Positions 16,570 to 24,743 of a stretch of DNA of 64,000 nucleotides are shown here, one piece after another. Both the position numbers and the translations under genes were made by a program. Each line of letters begins with the position of its first letter. The stretch's first letter is position 1. The notes beneath the pieces are model-generated. The model made no database searches and was not told the origin of the DNA. It saw only the letters and a program-made list of their open reading frames with translations. Source of the DNA: Paenibacillus sp. sptzw28 (GTDB taxonomy: Bacteria; Bacillota; Bacilli; Paenibacillales; Paenibacillaceae); NCBI RefSeq assembly GCF_019550795.1, contig NZ_CP080545.1, forward strand, positions 5,623,501 through 5,687,500, written 5' to 3'.

Positions 16570-17142
16570 GTGAAATATCGCTACGACCCGACCGGCAGAA
16601 GAAGCTTTAATCAGCCATTCGGCGGTCAAGGCCAAATGCAGGACCCGGGGATGTTCCCCGGGATCTCAGATTCTTTCTTCGGCGGCGGCAATAACAATGC
16701 CGGTTTCAACTCTCCGGCCCCCTTCCAGCAGTTTCAATCGAATACGCCGTCCATTCAAATCCAACCGGCATTCGGCGAAGTCGTTCCACTTCCGGAGCAG
16801 CAGTTCGGCCAGTTCGGCCAGGCGGCAGCACCGGCTAAATCCGGCAGCAGCTTCTCGCTTAATGATCTCAAAGGAATCGTCGACCGGATGGGCGGCATAG
16901 ACGGCATCGTCTCCACGATGACGAAAGTGCAGAAGGTGGTCAGCAGTGTGTCGCAGATGGCCCCGCTCATTAAAGTGCTCGCAGGCTCCCTCGGGAAAAA
17001 AGGCGCAGCCGCGACGATAGCCGAAGACACCGGTATCGACGCAGCTGCCCCGCGTCCCAGGAAACGCCGCCGTCGCACAGGCTCAGGCGCAGGCGTAACA
17101 CCCGGCGGCCAGCGCCGCCGCACGAAGCCGCGCAAACGCTAG
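16570..17142 (+). CDS. YqfQ/YppG-like low-complexity protein, possible spore coat protein
   Basis: 190 residues, GTG start after AAAAAGG. Residues 1-95 are disordered and rich in Gly, Phe, Gln, Pro and Asn (GQGQMQDPGMFPG, FFGGGNNNAGF). Residues about 95-145 form a hydrophobic helical segment (LKGIVDRMGGIDGIVSTMTK, then VQKVVSSV, MAPLIKVLAGSL) like that in YqfQ/VrrA and YppG-type Bacillus proteins. The C-terminus is a strongly basic tail (RPRKRRRRTG, RRRTKPRKR). Such proteins are known or suspected spore coat components in Bacilli. The basic tail could bind nucleic acid or acidic coat proteins. It is monocistronic and divergent from yerC. The assignment is by composition and segment order only. 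Confidence 0.55.
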   Translation: MKYRYDPTGRRSFNQPFGGQGQMQDPGMFPGISDSFFGGGNNNAGFNSPAPFQQFQSNTPSIQIQPAFGEVVPLPEQQFGQFGQAAAPAKSGSSFSLNDLKGIVDRMGGIDGIVSTMTKVQKVVSSVSQMAPLIKVLAGSLGKKGAAATIAEDTGIDAAAPRPRKRRRRTGSGAGVTPGGQRRRTKPRKR

Positions 17143-17264
17143 AGTTTATAGAACGGCTCAGCCCGCAGCTCCGGCAGCTGCCGCGGAACCCACTCCTTCG
17201 GCCGCTGCACGAACCTCTCGTGCGCGCCGAAAAAACTACTCGAGCCCTTATCCGCGCCAGCGGC

Positions 17265-17372
17265 GGCTGCTGCGGCCAGCCCCTCATCCGGGCATCGGCC
17301 GCTGCGCGTACCCTTAATCCACTCCGGAGGCTGCTGCGGCCAGCCCCTCATTGCAGCATCGGCCGCTGCGCG
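17265..17372. repeat. 44-base direct repeats, GC-rich
   Basis: Two copies at 17265-17308 and 17329-17372, starting 64 bases apart, agree at 40 of 44 positions. Both begin GGCTGCTGCGGCCAGCCCCT and end GCATCGGCCGCTGCGCG. A weaker third copy of the CGGCCGCTGC-CGA-CCTCTC core lies at about 17200-17220. Confidence 0.8.
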
Positions 17373-17803
17373 AGCCTCTCACCCGCGGCATCGGCGGCTA
17401 TGCGAGCCGAACATCTGCGGCAGCGGCGGTGCGATACATCTTATGCACCCACATAACCGGCTGCACGCTGCACCATCCCCAGCCGCACTGTCCAGCCGCC
17501 CGGCCCAGGCCAACCGCACCGGGAACAGGAACAGTCCCGGTACGCGCACTGCGCTGGGCCTAAGCATGATTTTCCGCCTTAACTTACCGCCTCACACGCG
17601 CTAGCACCGGGTTAGGACGGTTTTACCTGCTTACACGGTTCTTTTCCTAGCGCCGGATGATTATTTATCTCTGATTAGCAGGTTTTTCAGTCTTAACTGG
17701 TGTTTTTAGTTCGACCTGCAGCGCGTAAGTTGATTAATCCTGCTTAATAGCCCGATCGTTCCTCTTAGACCCTGCGGGTGAGAGGCTCGCGCCGCAGCCG
17801 ATG
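17357..17803. repeat. 30-base inverted repeat pair, about 390 bases apart
   Basis: 17357-17386 and 17774-17803 are reverse complements with two mismatches in 30, including an exact 19-base core, GCGGGTGAGAGGCTCGCGC. The left arm overlaps the second 44-base direct repeat, so both belong to one dispersed repeat family. If transcribed together, the arms could form a long-range stem. Confidence 0.8.
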
Positions 17804-17864
17804 AGCGAAGCGCGGACAAGAGGCTGCCAAGACGCGTGGAAGCAAGTTTTCTGCCTGCCATATC

Positions 17865-17922
17865 AAAAAAAAGGCTGAATGCCCCGCGCAGCGCGATAAG
17901 CCGCCTGCGGGCATTCAGCCTT
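17865..17922 (-). terminator. terminator of the DUF47-pit operon
   Basis: Reading the minus strand, AAGGCTGAATGCCC pairs with GGGCATTCAGCCTT (17871-17884 and 17909-17922) and is followed by a run of eight T. It lies just past the permease stop codon. Confidence 0.88.
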
Positions 17923-17929
17923 CCCTTTT

Positions 17930-18925
17930 CTACATAAACAACATGAGGACGCGATAAAAGATCGCTGCGAGAATCATCGTAATCGGGATTGTGATGATCC
18001 ATGACATGATAATTCTTCCCGCCACACCCCATTTGACGGCGGAGAACCTTTTCGCACTGCCGACGCCGAGAATCGACGAAGTAATAACATGCGTCGTGCT
18101 GACCGGCATGTGCGTCAGCGTTGCCGTCAAGATTACAGTTGCGGACGTAATATCCGCGGCAAACCCGTTGATCGGCTCGATTTTGAAAATTTTCGTGCCC
18201 ATCGTCTTGATGATTTTCCAGCCGCCGACCGAAGTGCCGAGCGCCATTGCCGTCGCCGCCGATACCTTAACCCACAAAGGTACCTCAAGGTTGTCCTGCA
18301 GGCCCGCCGCCACGAGCGCGAATGTCATGATACCCATCGCTTTCTGCGCGTCATTGGTGCCGTGCGTGAATGCCTGGAAGGCTGCGGTCAGCACCTGCCC
18401 TGTCCGAAACCCTTTGTTCACTTGATGCGGGCTCGACTTGGCGAAAATCCGCTTCAGTATCCACATGACGGCAAACCCGCCTGCAAATGCAATCAGCGGT
18501 GAGAAAATAAGTGCCTTTAGGATGTCGATGAACCCGCTGCCGTTGATTTTGTCAAACCCTTCGGCACTTATGACAGCCCCTGCAAGCGAGCCGATCAGAG
18601 CATGCGAGGAGGACGACGGAATACCGAACCACCATGTAATGAGGTTCCATGCAATCGCTGCGATCAGAGCTGCGATTACGACCTGCACCCCGTTATCCAG
18701 AGCAGCCGGATCGGCTATCCCGCTGCCGATTTTCTTGGCGACGCCGGTAAAGAGCATCGCACCTGTAAAGTTCATGACCGATGCGATAATAATCGCCATC
18801 CGCGGGGACAGAGCCCTCGTCGATACGGACGTTGCGATCGCATTGGCCGTATCGTGAAAGCCGTTTATAAAGTCAAACGCCAGCGCCAGAAAGATGACAA
18901 TGCCAACCAACACTAATATATCCAT
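17930..18925 (-). CDS. pit: low-affinity inorganic phosphate transporter, PiT family
   Basis: A 331-residue membrane protein with about ten membrane segments that imports phosphate, probably as a metal-phosphate complex driven by protons. Both PiT signatures are present: DFINGFHDTANAIATSV near the N-terminus and FTHGTNDAQKAMG in the second repeat. WWFGIPSSSSHALIGSLAGA and MPVSTTHVITSSILGVG are the matching conserved loops. It lies 20 bases after the DUF47 gene. That pairing is standard for PiT transporters, where the DUF47 protein modulates the permease. A strong terminator closes the operon. Confidence 0.93.
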   Translation of the reverse strand: MDILVLVGIVIFLALAFDFINGFHDTANAIATSVSTRALSPRMAIIIASVMNFTGAMLFTGVAKKIGSGIADPAALDNGVQVVIAALIAAIAWNLITWWFGIPSSSSHALIGSLAGAVISAEGFDKINGSGFIDILKALIFSPLIAFAGGFAVMWILKRIFAKSSPHQVNKGFRTGQVLTAAFQAFTHGTNDAQKAMGIMTFALVAAGLQDNLEVPLWVKVSAATAMALGTSVGGWKIIKTMGTKIFKIEPINGFAADITSATVILTATLTHMPVSTTHVITSSILGVGSAKRFSAVKWGVAGRIIMSWIITIPITMILAAIFYRVLMLFM

Positions 18926-18945
18926 AACTGCTCGTCACCTACTCC

Positions 18946-19557
18946 TTAGCTGTTGCGCATGATGATGGATTCGAGTGTATTGGCGACATCCTCGCAGTAG
19001 TCCGTCGTCTGCTCGAGACGTTCGTAGATTTCCTTGCGTTTGATAAGCTCGATCGGATCCGTCACGTTCGCAAACAGACTCTTGACGCAAACCCGCAGCA
19101 GGTCGTCCGCCTGATTCTCCAGCTCATTGATATGAATAGCCGGCTCGCGGATCGCCAGAAGCTTCTTCTCGGAAAGAAGGTAGATCGCCTTCTTGATCTG
19201 CTGAGCGCAGCGCAGAAGATTCTCGGCGAACAGCGTAATGTACTCGTCCGGCTCCTCAATATGGTACATCTCAAAACGCGACGAGCATGCTTCAATGCCA
19301 TCCAGAACATCGTCAAGCGAGGTTGTCAGCGCCATAATATCCTCACGCTCGATCGGCGTAATGAACGTTTTGTTCAGCTCGGTCAGAATCGTATGTACAT
19401 GGCGGTCGCACTTCGTTTCGTACTCCTTCATGTCTTTCGCGAACTGCGTGACATCCCTAATCTTCGCCACGTTCACCTCAAAATACTGGACAGCCTCAAG
19501 AATCGTATCCGCCATTGCTTCCAGCGTCGTAAAAAACACGTCTTTTTTCTTAAACAT
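18946..19557 (-). CDS. DUF47 (PhoU-like) accessory protein of the phosphate transporter
   Basis: A 203-residue, all-helical cytoplasmic protein. It opens MFKKKDVFFTTLEAMADTIL and contains the DUF47 features KEYETKCDRHVHTILTELNK, then TPIEREDIMALTTSLDDVLD and YERLEQTTDYCEDVANTLES. These E/D-rich helix motifs resemble the metal-binding helices of PhoU. Such proteins are encoded directly before pit genes and are thought to control uptake. ATG 19557 has AAGGGGAT upstream; an in-frame start 28 codons earlier has none. It is the first gene of a two-gene operon with pit. Confidence 0.9.
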   Translation of the reverse strand: MFKKKDVFFTTLEAMADTILEAVQYFEVNVAKIRDVTQFAKDMKEYETKCDRHVHTILTELNKTFITPIEREDIMALTTSLDDVLDGIEACSSRFEMYHIEEPDEYITLFAENLLRCAQQIKKAIYLLSEKKLLAIREPAIHINELENQADDLLRVCVKSLFANVTDPIELIKRKEIYERLEQTTDYCEDVANTLESIIMRNS

Positions 19558-19765
19558 CGGTATCCCCTTCGCATTCGTGCATATTAACGTTGCCGATTGA
19601 ATACATGAAACAGACAATATCTTACCACAGTTAACGGCCAATTGTTAAGGTAATGTAAATGATTTATGACTATTTTCAATTTCTTTCACCAAAATACCAC
19701 ATTCTTAACCGCCCGCACTTCTATTGTTTTCCGGCTCATCCGAAATTATCCGTTTTCATGAATAA

Positions 19766-19801
19766 AAGCCGGGGCCCTTTAACTGGGCGGTTCCCCGGCT
19801 T
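19766..19801 (-). terminator. terminator of yerB
   Basis: AAGCCGGGG (19766-19774) and CCCCGGCTT (19793-19801) form a perfect nine-pair stem. On the minus strand it is followed by TTTATTC. It lies about 40 bases past the yerB stop. Confidence 0.85.
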
Positions 19802-19840
19802 CCTTCATTCTTTATTATCCGCATATATCGCACCGTGCTC

Positions 19841-20932
19841 TCAGCTGTATGTCACATGCTCCGCGAAAGCAGGCGACAACGGCACGATGTGGAAGAACGT
19901 CTTCCCCGGGACAAAAGGCAGCTCCTGACCGTCCTTCATCAGATGAACGGCCCCGTCAGCGCCCCGCTCCCACGTGCATTCGACGGCTTTGCCAAGCTCG
20001 ATCAGCACCGCCGGACCGCCGGATTTCAGATCGACTTCAAGCCGGCCGTAATCGTCATAGGTACGGTGCTTCGCCCCGATAACCACGATATTCGTTGCGG
20101 TCAGCTGCTCTTTTGTCGTCAAATCCGTGTGCGGTTCCCCGTTAATCGAGCGTGCGTACAGCTTGCTGGCTTCGTCATAGGAATAAGAAACCTTATACTT
20201 CTTCAGCAGGAAGTGAATGTCCACACTGGTTGCCGGCGCGCCGCTGCTTGTCGCACCCGCTTCGGAGAATGGATACGCCGGTATCGCCACCGTCTCCTTA
20301 TATTTCTTGTGAGCGGCTCCTGCGCGCAGCTTCTCCAGATTCGAATACAGGTTGTGCGGCGGCTTACGGAACTTCTCCCTCCAGAAATAGCCGCCGGCGT
20401 TTGAGATTTCGTCGAGATAGGCTTTGCCCTGATGCTGTAAAATTTCGTAGCCTTCCATACTGGCTCCCGCATGGGCGAGCACAGCGTTATACATATCGCC
20501 AATTTCGATAAGATAAGGACGATTGCTGCGGATCGGGCCGATCGGATCGTTCGACTCATCGCTTTGATAAATCGCCACCAGCCGCGTAATGCCGCCTTCA
20601 GCGAGCACCTCCCACACCATGTCGGCATGCGGCAGGCCGGACTGCGGACGCGCCTGGGCCATGTTGTTGACCATGACGGCAATGGGCCTCAGAGCCGCTT
20701 CCTTCTCCTGCTTGAGACCGGTCAGCGGTGCTGTGAAGGCTGGGGGCTCCGGGGTCGGCTCCGGGGCAGGTTCCGTGGTTGGAGCCGGCGTCTGTTCGGT
20801 TTGCGGCATCGTTTCGCTTACCGGCTTTGCCGGGTCACTGCAGCCTCCAAGGAAGCCGGTCGCAATAATGAGCAGCGCTGCGATCCCCGTTCCCGCGGCA
20901 TGACGAAGCGTTTTTCGGTTCTTTGCAAACAT
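19841..20932 (-). CDS. yerB: YerB-family lipoprotein, DUF3048
   Basis: A 363-residue exported lipoprotein. The signal peptide ends in the lipobox LGGC (Cys at about residue 32 from the ATG). A Pro/Glu/Thr-rich spacer follows (about 35-65), then the DUF3048 domains. Markers are PIAVMVNNMAQARPQSGLPH, then ADMVWEVLAEGGITRLVAIY and GPIRSNRPYLIEIGDMYNAV. The C-terminal domain includes PGKTFFHIVPL. Function is not established; Bacillus YerB is an envelope lipoprotein encoded in the purD-yerC neighbourhood. ATG 20932 has AAAGGTGG seven bases upstream, better than the TTG two codons earlier. It is monocistronic, with its own terminator. Confidence 0.9.
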   Translation of the reverse strand: MFAKNRKTLRHAAGTGIAALLIIATGFLGGCSDPAKPVSETMPQTEQTPAPTTEPAPEPTPEPPAFTAPLTGLKQEKEAALRPIAVMVNNMAQARPQSGLPHADMVWEVLAEGGITRLVAIYQSDESNDPIGPIRSNRPYLIEIGDMYNAVLAHAGASMEGYEILQHQGKAYLDEISNAGGYFWREKFRKPPHNLYSNLEKLRAGAAHKKYKETVAIPAYPFSEAGATSSGAPATSVDIHFLLKKYKVSYSYDEASKLYARSINGEPHTDLTTKEQLTATNIVVIGAKHRTYDDYGRLEVDLKSGGPAVLIELGKAVECTWERGADGAVHLMKDGQELPFVPGKTFFHIVPLSPAFAEHVTYS

Positions 20933-21324
20933 GAGCAAGCCACCTTTTGCTGTATTGTTGGCATTTCCCTGATCTTTCCGCCTCAGGCTCTACTAAGTTT
21001 ACCGCGTTGATCCCGCTCATACAAGCCGCAATGTCACGCAGGGGTACGCCGCGCCGATACCGCGTAATCATTGAGCGCAGCCCTTTCAGAACCAATTCCG
21101 TCAAAAACAACCATACACTTTGCAATCTCGGCAAGGTCTAGGGCAATCTTATTTGAACGGATTTGAGATGGTGCATTGCAGAAGTATTCCTAAAAAAACC
21201 CATGGTTCGATTTTAAAAATTCGACATTTTATGATCTTTTTCTCTGTAGACGGACAAAAAAGGATTAGCTCCCTCGAATGTATATTACTTGAAAACTAGA
21301 AAATTTTTCAAAGGAGAGTTTAGC
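20933..21324. other. intergenic region between divergent yerB and the SLH gene
   Basis: About 390 bases containing the promoters of both divergent genes. The last 120 bases before the SLH gene are AT-rich, with a near-palindrome (TCGATTTTAAAAATTCGA) around 21207-21225 and a run of A. No gene is supported. Confidence 0.4.
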
Positions 21325-22515
21325 GTGAAGAAAAAATCTGTTTCCTTTAGTGCATGTATTATTGCACTAAGCATCCTCGTCCTACTGAGCGCACCTTTCC
21401 CTGCTTTTGCGCAGGCGCAGGCGGAAGTGGGTATCCAGCTTGGCGGCGATCAGACAAACGTAAGCCTAGGCGCAGAAGCGTCTCTTGCAGATGTGGGTGT
21501 CCAGCTTGTCGCCGATCAGGCAACCGTGAGCTTGGGCGGAGAAGCGTCTCTTCATTTGCTCGTGTGGAACAACACCACTGAGCCGAAGTCCGATGTCACC
21601 ATTGATCTCAAGCTCCCAGAAGGTCTGGAAGTCCTCTCGGCGGGAGAGGCTAAATGGAATGCGGAGCTGCGGCTGCTGCAGTGGAAGCTTGTCCGTCTGT
21701 CTGCAGGCGGTGCGGCAGCACTCGATTTTAATGTGCAGATTGGGGCCGATGGTAACACCGGAACGGGCGGGACGATCAAATTGGATACGAATTTGCCGCT
21801 CGGAATCGACGGGAAAGTTGTATTGGACACAGGGTTGTCTATTGGTGTACCGGATATCCAATTAACAATAGGCAGCCAGACCGATCAGCCGTTCTTCAAA
21901 GGCTTTCCCGACGGCAAATTCCATCCGGCATCGAACATGACCCGGGCGGAAGCGGCATCCGTCATCGTCAGAGTAAAAAATCTCAAGTTGAAACCGGACG
22001 AGCCGGTTCGCTACGCGGACGTATCGAAGAGTCATTGGGCTTACGAGAATATCGTTAAAGTTACACAGGAGGGCTATATGGCCGGAAGCAATGGTAAATT
22101 CCGCCCCAATGAGCCGATATCGCGGGCTGAGATGGTCGCTATTATACTTCGGCTTCGCGGAGTCAAGCCTGTATCGCTGCCTTCTTTCATCGATGTTAAA
22201 GGCCACTGGGCCGAAGATGCGATTGGAACGGCGAAATCACTGCATATTATCGATGGTCAGGCAGACAAATTCTACCCGGACCGCTATCTCCGTCGCGATG
22301 AGGCGGCCAAGCTGATTAATCTCGGCTTATCGAGAGGTCCTTTGGTCGACGGTGATATAAAGGTGATTCAGCATTTTAAAGACATCAATCGATCGAACTG
22401 GGCTTTCGGATGGGTTGAGGAGGCGTCCGTTGTAGCTCATGTGGGTGAATATCGCACGCCTGATCAAGAATCGTTAATCCGGTATGTGCCGGAGCAAACC
22501 ATACCCTTTAATTAA
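21325..22515 (+). CDS. secreted S-layer-homology (SLH) protein
   Basis: An exported wall-anchored protein of 396 residues. The signal peptide runs KKKSVSFS through a hydrophobic core to PAFAQAQA. Two tandem 22-residue repeats follow (AEVGIQLGGDQTNVSLGAEA and ADVGVQLVADQATVSLGGEA), then a beta-rich domain (about 80-175) resembling DUF11/CARDB-type adhesive domains (LPEGLEVLSAGEAKWN). Residues about 190-370 hold three SLH motifs, e.g. FKGFPDGKFHPASNMTRAEA and RPNEPISRAEMVAIILRL, which bind pyruvylated wall polysaccharide. GTG 21325 has AAAGGAGAG six bases upstream; the earlier TTG does not. It is monocistronic with a strong terminator. Confidence 0.9.
   Translation: MKKKSVSFSACIIALSILVLLSAPFPAFAQAQAEVGIQLGGDQTNVSLGAEASLADVGVQLVADQATVSLGGEASLHLLVWNNTTEPKSDVTIDLKLPEGLEVLSAGEAKWNAELRLLQWKLVRLSAGGAAALDFNVQIGADGNTGTGGTIKLDTNLPLGIDGKVVLDTGLSIGVPDIQLTIGSQTDQPFFKGFPDGKFHPASNMTRAEAASVIVRVKNLKLKPDEPVRYADVSKSHWAYENIVKVTQEGYMAGSNGKFRPNEPISRAEMVAIILRLRGVKPVSLPSFIDVKGHWAEDAIGTAKSLHIIDGQADKFYPDRYLRRDEAAKLINLGLSRGPLVDGDIKVIQHFKDINRSNWAFGWVEEASVVAHVGEYRTPDQESLIRYVPEQTIPFN
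21421..21552 (+). repeat. 66-base tandem duplication inside the SLH gene
   Basis: 21421-21486 and 21487-21552 are in-frame tandem copies, each encoding 22 residues of the form A-(E/D)-VG-QL-DQ-VSLG-EASL. They differ at several bases, mostly conservative, so the duplication is not brand new. Confidence 0.85.
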
Positions 22516-22606
22516 GGATTGAAGCTTTCCCATTATTTGAAGGCTGCCGTTTGTTTAGCCGCTGAGCTTTTCCCCGTCCAGTAGACAACATTAAAGAAGC
22601 AGCTTT

Positions 22607-22656
22607 AAGCAGCCTTAGTCCGGTAATGAGCCGGTCTAAGGCTGCTTAGTTTTTTT
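22607..22656 (+). terminator. terminator of the SLH gene
   Basis: AAGCAGCCTTAG (22607-22618) and CTAAGGCTGCTT (22636-22647) form a perfect 12-pair stem with a CCGG-pairing loop, followed by AGTTTTTTT. Confidence 0.92.
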
Positions 22657-22682
22657 AATCACCAAGGTCCCATGAAAAAAAA

Positions 22683-22737
22683 ATCCCCTTCAAGTAAACT
22701 GAGTGCGCTTACCTCACACTGCTTACTTAAAGGGGAT
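22683..22737 (-). terminator. terminator of the PhoX-type gene
   Basis: On the minus strand, ATCCCCTTTAAGTAAGCAGTG pairs with CACTCAGTTTACTTGAAGGGGAT with few mismatches and is followed by eight or more T. It faces the SLH terminator, so the two convergent genes are cleanly insulated. Confidence 0.88.
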
Positions 22738-22808
22738 AATAGACGGTCCACGCCGGGGTAGTGAAGTAGCTCGCCTGGCTGCTATAAAGCGTGCCGGGCC
22801 TGCTGCGC

Positions 22809-24269
22809 TTACAGCACCGGCACTCCATGCCGCTGCATCGCCGCCGCCTCCAGTAAGGACATGCCCTGGATCTCCGCGTATGCGGCGAGCTTGTCCGATA
22901 CGAGAGGGGCAAACCCCTTCGGCGGAGCCGCGTGGCTCATCTGCCGTTGACGGGCGGCGCTCCGGTTCTTGAACGGTCCCCAAACGGCAAAGGTAATGCC
23001 CGGATCCTGGATATTGAGGAACAGCGTATTGCCGTCGGGCGAGAAGGCAGGACCGCAAAGCTCGGAATTATTGAGCCTGTTGACAGCGAACAAATACACC
23101 TCCCGCTCCGGTGTGATCCCGAGCAGACGATCCGTTCCGCCGCCGTCCTCCACGAACCACAGGTCTCCCCACGGCGTTATGCAGATGTTGTCCGGCATTT
23201 CCATCTCGTTCGCATCCGACGCTTCGTAGAACAGCTCGAGCGTGTTGGTCGAAGGCGTGTAGCGATAGATGCGCCCCAGCTTCTTCTCACCGGCCGACGT
23301 ATCGTCAAACCAGAAGACGCCGCCCGAGAAGTACGATCCTTCAAGCCGGCTGAATTGAATGCAGCCCTTGGCGAGTGCATCATTGTGAGCCTCTTCCGGC
23401 TTTAGATCCTTCCATACGATGCCATAGGATTGCCCGGGCTTGAACACACTCGCGCGCGGATCGGCAAGCTCTTCGAAAGCGGCTGCCTGCAGTATGCCGC
23501 CGCTCTGCAGCGCTCCCGGCTTTTGGCTGCGGTCGTTTGGAATAAACCGGTAGAGAAAGCTCGGATTGGCGTCTTCGGTCAGATAGACGATGCCCGTGGA
23601 CGGATCGACATCGCAGGCTTCGTGCGAGAAGAAGCCCATCTCCCGAATGGGAGTCCTGGACCGTTCGTTCTCAGGGTCCAGCGGATCGACTTCAAACACA
23701 TAGCCGTGCTTGCCCGAGCTCGTCTCCTCGCACGTCAACCAGGTGCCCCACGGCGTCCCTCCGCCTGCGCAGTTGCGAATCGTTCCGGAGGAGGCGATAT
23801 ATTCGCTTTGCACCTTCCGATCGGCGCCTATAATGAGCGCGGTCGTACCCCCTGCCGCCGTCCGGTCGTACGGATTTTTCCCGTTCACAGGGTACTCCGC
23901 GTTGCTGATAAGCTCATGGTTGCGGACCAATATCGTCGTGTTGTGCTTGCCGGGGAAAGCCGCCATCCCGTCGAATGCCCCCGGAATAGGCGCTCCGTTC
24001 GAGAGCCTGCCTCCTTCCTCGGAGATAATCCGGTATTGAAAGCCTCTCGGGAGATCGAGCACGCCGCCCGGATCCTTGACAAGCGGGCCGTATCCGCCGG
24101 AACCGGCGAACCCTTCCATGACTCCGCCGGTAAGCCCCGCGTCTGCCATCGCCTTGCCGCCGAAGGACAGCAGGCCGGACGATCCAAGCGCGACCGCCAG
24201 CGTACTCATTCCGCCAAGGCGCAAGAACTCCTTCCTGTCCATTTCCTTGAATGACCCTTGCTGATTCAA
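22809..24269 (-). CDS. PhoX-family phosphatase (DUF839), Tat-exported
   Basis: A protein of about 486 residues of the PhoX/DUF839 beta-propeller family, which includes calcium- and iron-dependent alkaline phosphatases. The N-terminus has a twin-arginine-like signal in the variant form DRKEFLRLGGMSTLAVALG, with RK instead of RR. Family blocks are FDGMAAFPGKHNTTILVRNH, then CAGGGTPWGTWLTCEE, GFFSHEACDVDPSTGIVYLT and NICITPWGDLWFVEDG. GGAGG lies eight bases before TTG 24269, the chosen start; an internal ATG 9 codons later has only AAGGAA directly against it. It would release phosphate from organic esters outside the cell. The pit operon lies 4 kb away but is not linked to it. Confidence 0.85.
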   Translation of the reverse strand: MNQQGSFKEMDRKEFLRLGGMSTLAVALGSSGLLSFGGKAMADAGLTGGVMEGFAGSGGYGPLVKDPGGVLDLPRGFQYRIISEEGGRLSNGAPIPGAFDGMAAFPGKHNTTILVRNHELISNAEYPVNGKNPYDRTAAGGTTALIIGADRKVQSEYIASSGTIRNCAGGGTPWGTWLTCEETSSGKHGYVFEVDPLDPENERSRTPIREMGFFSHEACDVDPSTGIVYLTEDANPSFLYRFIPNDRSQKPGALQSGGILQAAAFEELADPRASVFKPGQSYGIVWKDLKPEEAHNDALAKGCIQFSRLEGSYFSGGVFWFDDTSAGEKKLGRIYRYTPSTNTLELFYEASDANEMEMPDNICITPWGDLWFVEDGGGTDRLLGITPEREVYLFAVNRLNNSELCGPAFSPDGNTLFLNIQDPGITFAVWGPFKNRSAARQRQMSHAAPPKGFAPLVSDKLAAYAEIQGMSLLEAAAMQRHGVPVL

Positions 24270-24538
24270 ACCAAGCACCTCCGTATTTCATATTGGGAAG
24301 CTTCAATCTGGGTGCGAATCTACAACAAGTCTACCAAAATATGATTCGGGATAATTTTAAGAGATTGTGCATCTATGATTAATAATCGGTAAAGATCGTC
24401 AGAACGGGAAAAAGGGGTTGACCCAAAAGCGGACAATGAGGAGCCCATTGGATAAAGACCGGCTTCGGAAAATAAAAATAGCGAATGATGTGTAAAATAA
24501 CCAAAAAGCGGGAGAACGCGGCAAAGGAGGTAGGCGGT

Positions 24539-24658
24539 ATGCCTGTTTGGATAGAGTGGATTGCCCGCCACTGGCTGGCAATCGTGCTTATTGCCGGGGC
24601 GGTATGGGCCGTCACGTACATATGCGTGAAGCACAATCAGCTATTTTATAAAGAGTAG
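24539..24658 (+). CDS. 39-residue single-span membrane peptide
   Basis: ATG 24539-24541 is preceded by a near-perfect ribosome site, AAAGGAGGTAGGCGGT. The product begins MPVWIEWIARHWLAIVLIAG and continues AVWAVTYICVKHNQLFYKE. It has one transmembrane helix (about 5-28) flanked by charged ends, a short cytoplasmic or external tail and a Cys at residue 29. No family is recognised. It lies alone between the divergent-facing PhoX and kinase-like genes. The strength of the ribosome site and the clean helix argue for a real gene; without them the short length would not be convincing. Confidence 0.6.
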   Translation: MPVWIEWIARHWLAIVLIAGAVWAVTYICVKHNQLFYKE

Positions 24659-24743
24659 GGCCTGTCCTTGGGAGTATTGTTCTCGTTCCGGCTTCGTGCA
24701 AGGTGCGGACTCAGTTTGTCCCTCTCTGCGAGAGGGCAACCGG

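Larger units (their letters stand above)
17143..17929. other. non-coding GC-rich stretch with dispersed repeats
   Basis: About 790 bases separate the coat-like gene from the phosphate permease. No gene is supported. Frames open on both strands only because stops are rare in this GC-rich sequence. The stretch holds repeated copies of a short motif family (see the next entries) and, at its right end, the permease terminator. Confidence 0.6.

Noticed and set aside
17139..17351. Minus-strand frames starting MRGWPQQPP at 17287 and 17351
   Set aside because: The shared start comes from the 44-base DNA repeat; no ribosome site and no conserved domain were seen.
20835..21134. Minus-strand frame upstream of yerB
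   Set aside because: It overlaps the yerB start in another phase and lacks a ribosome site or known domain.
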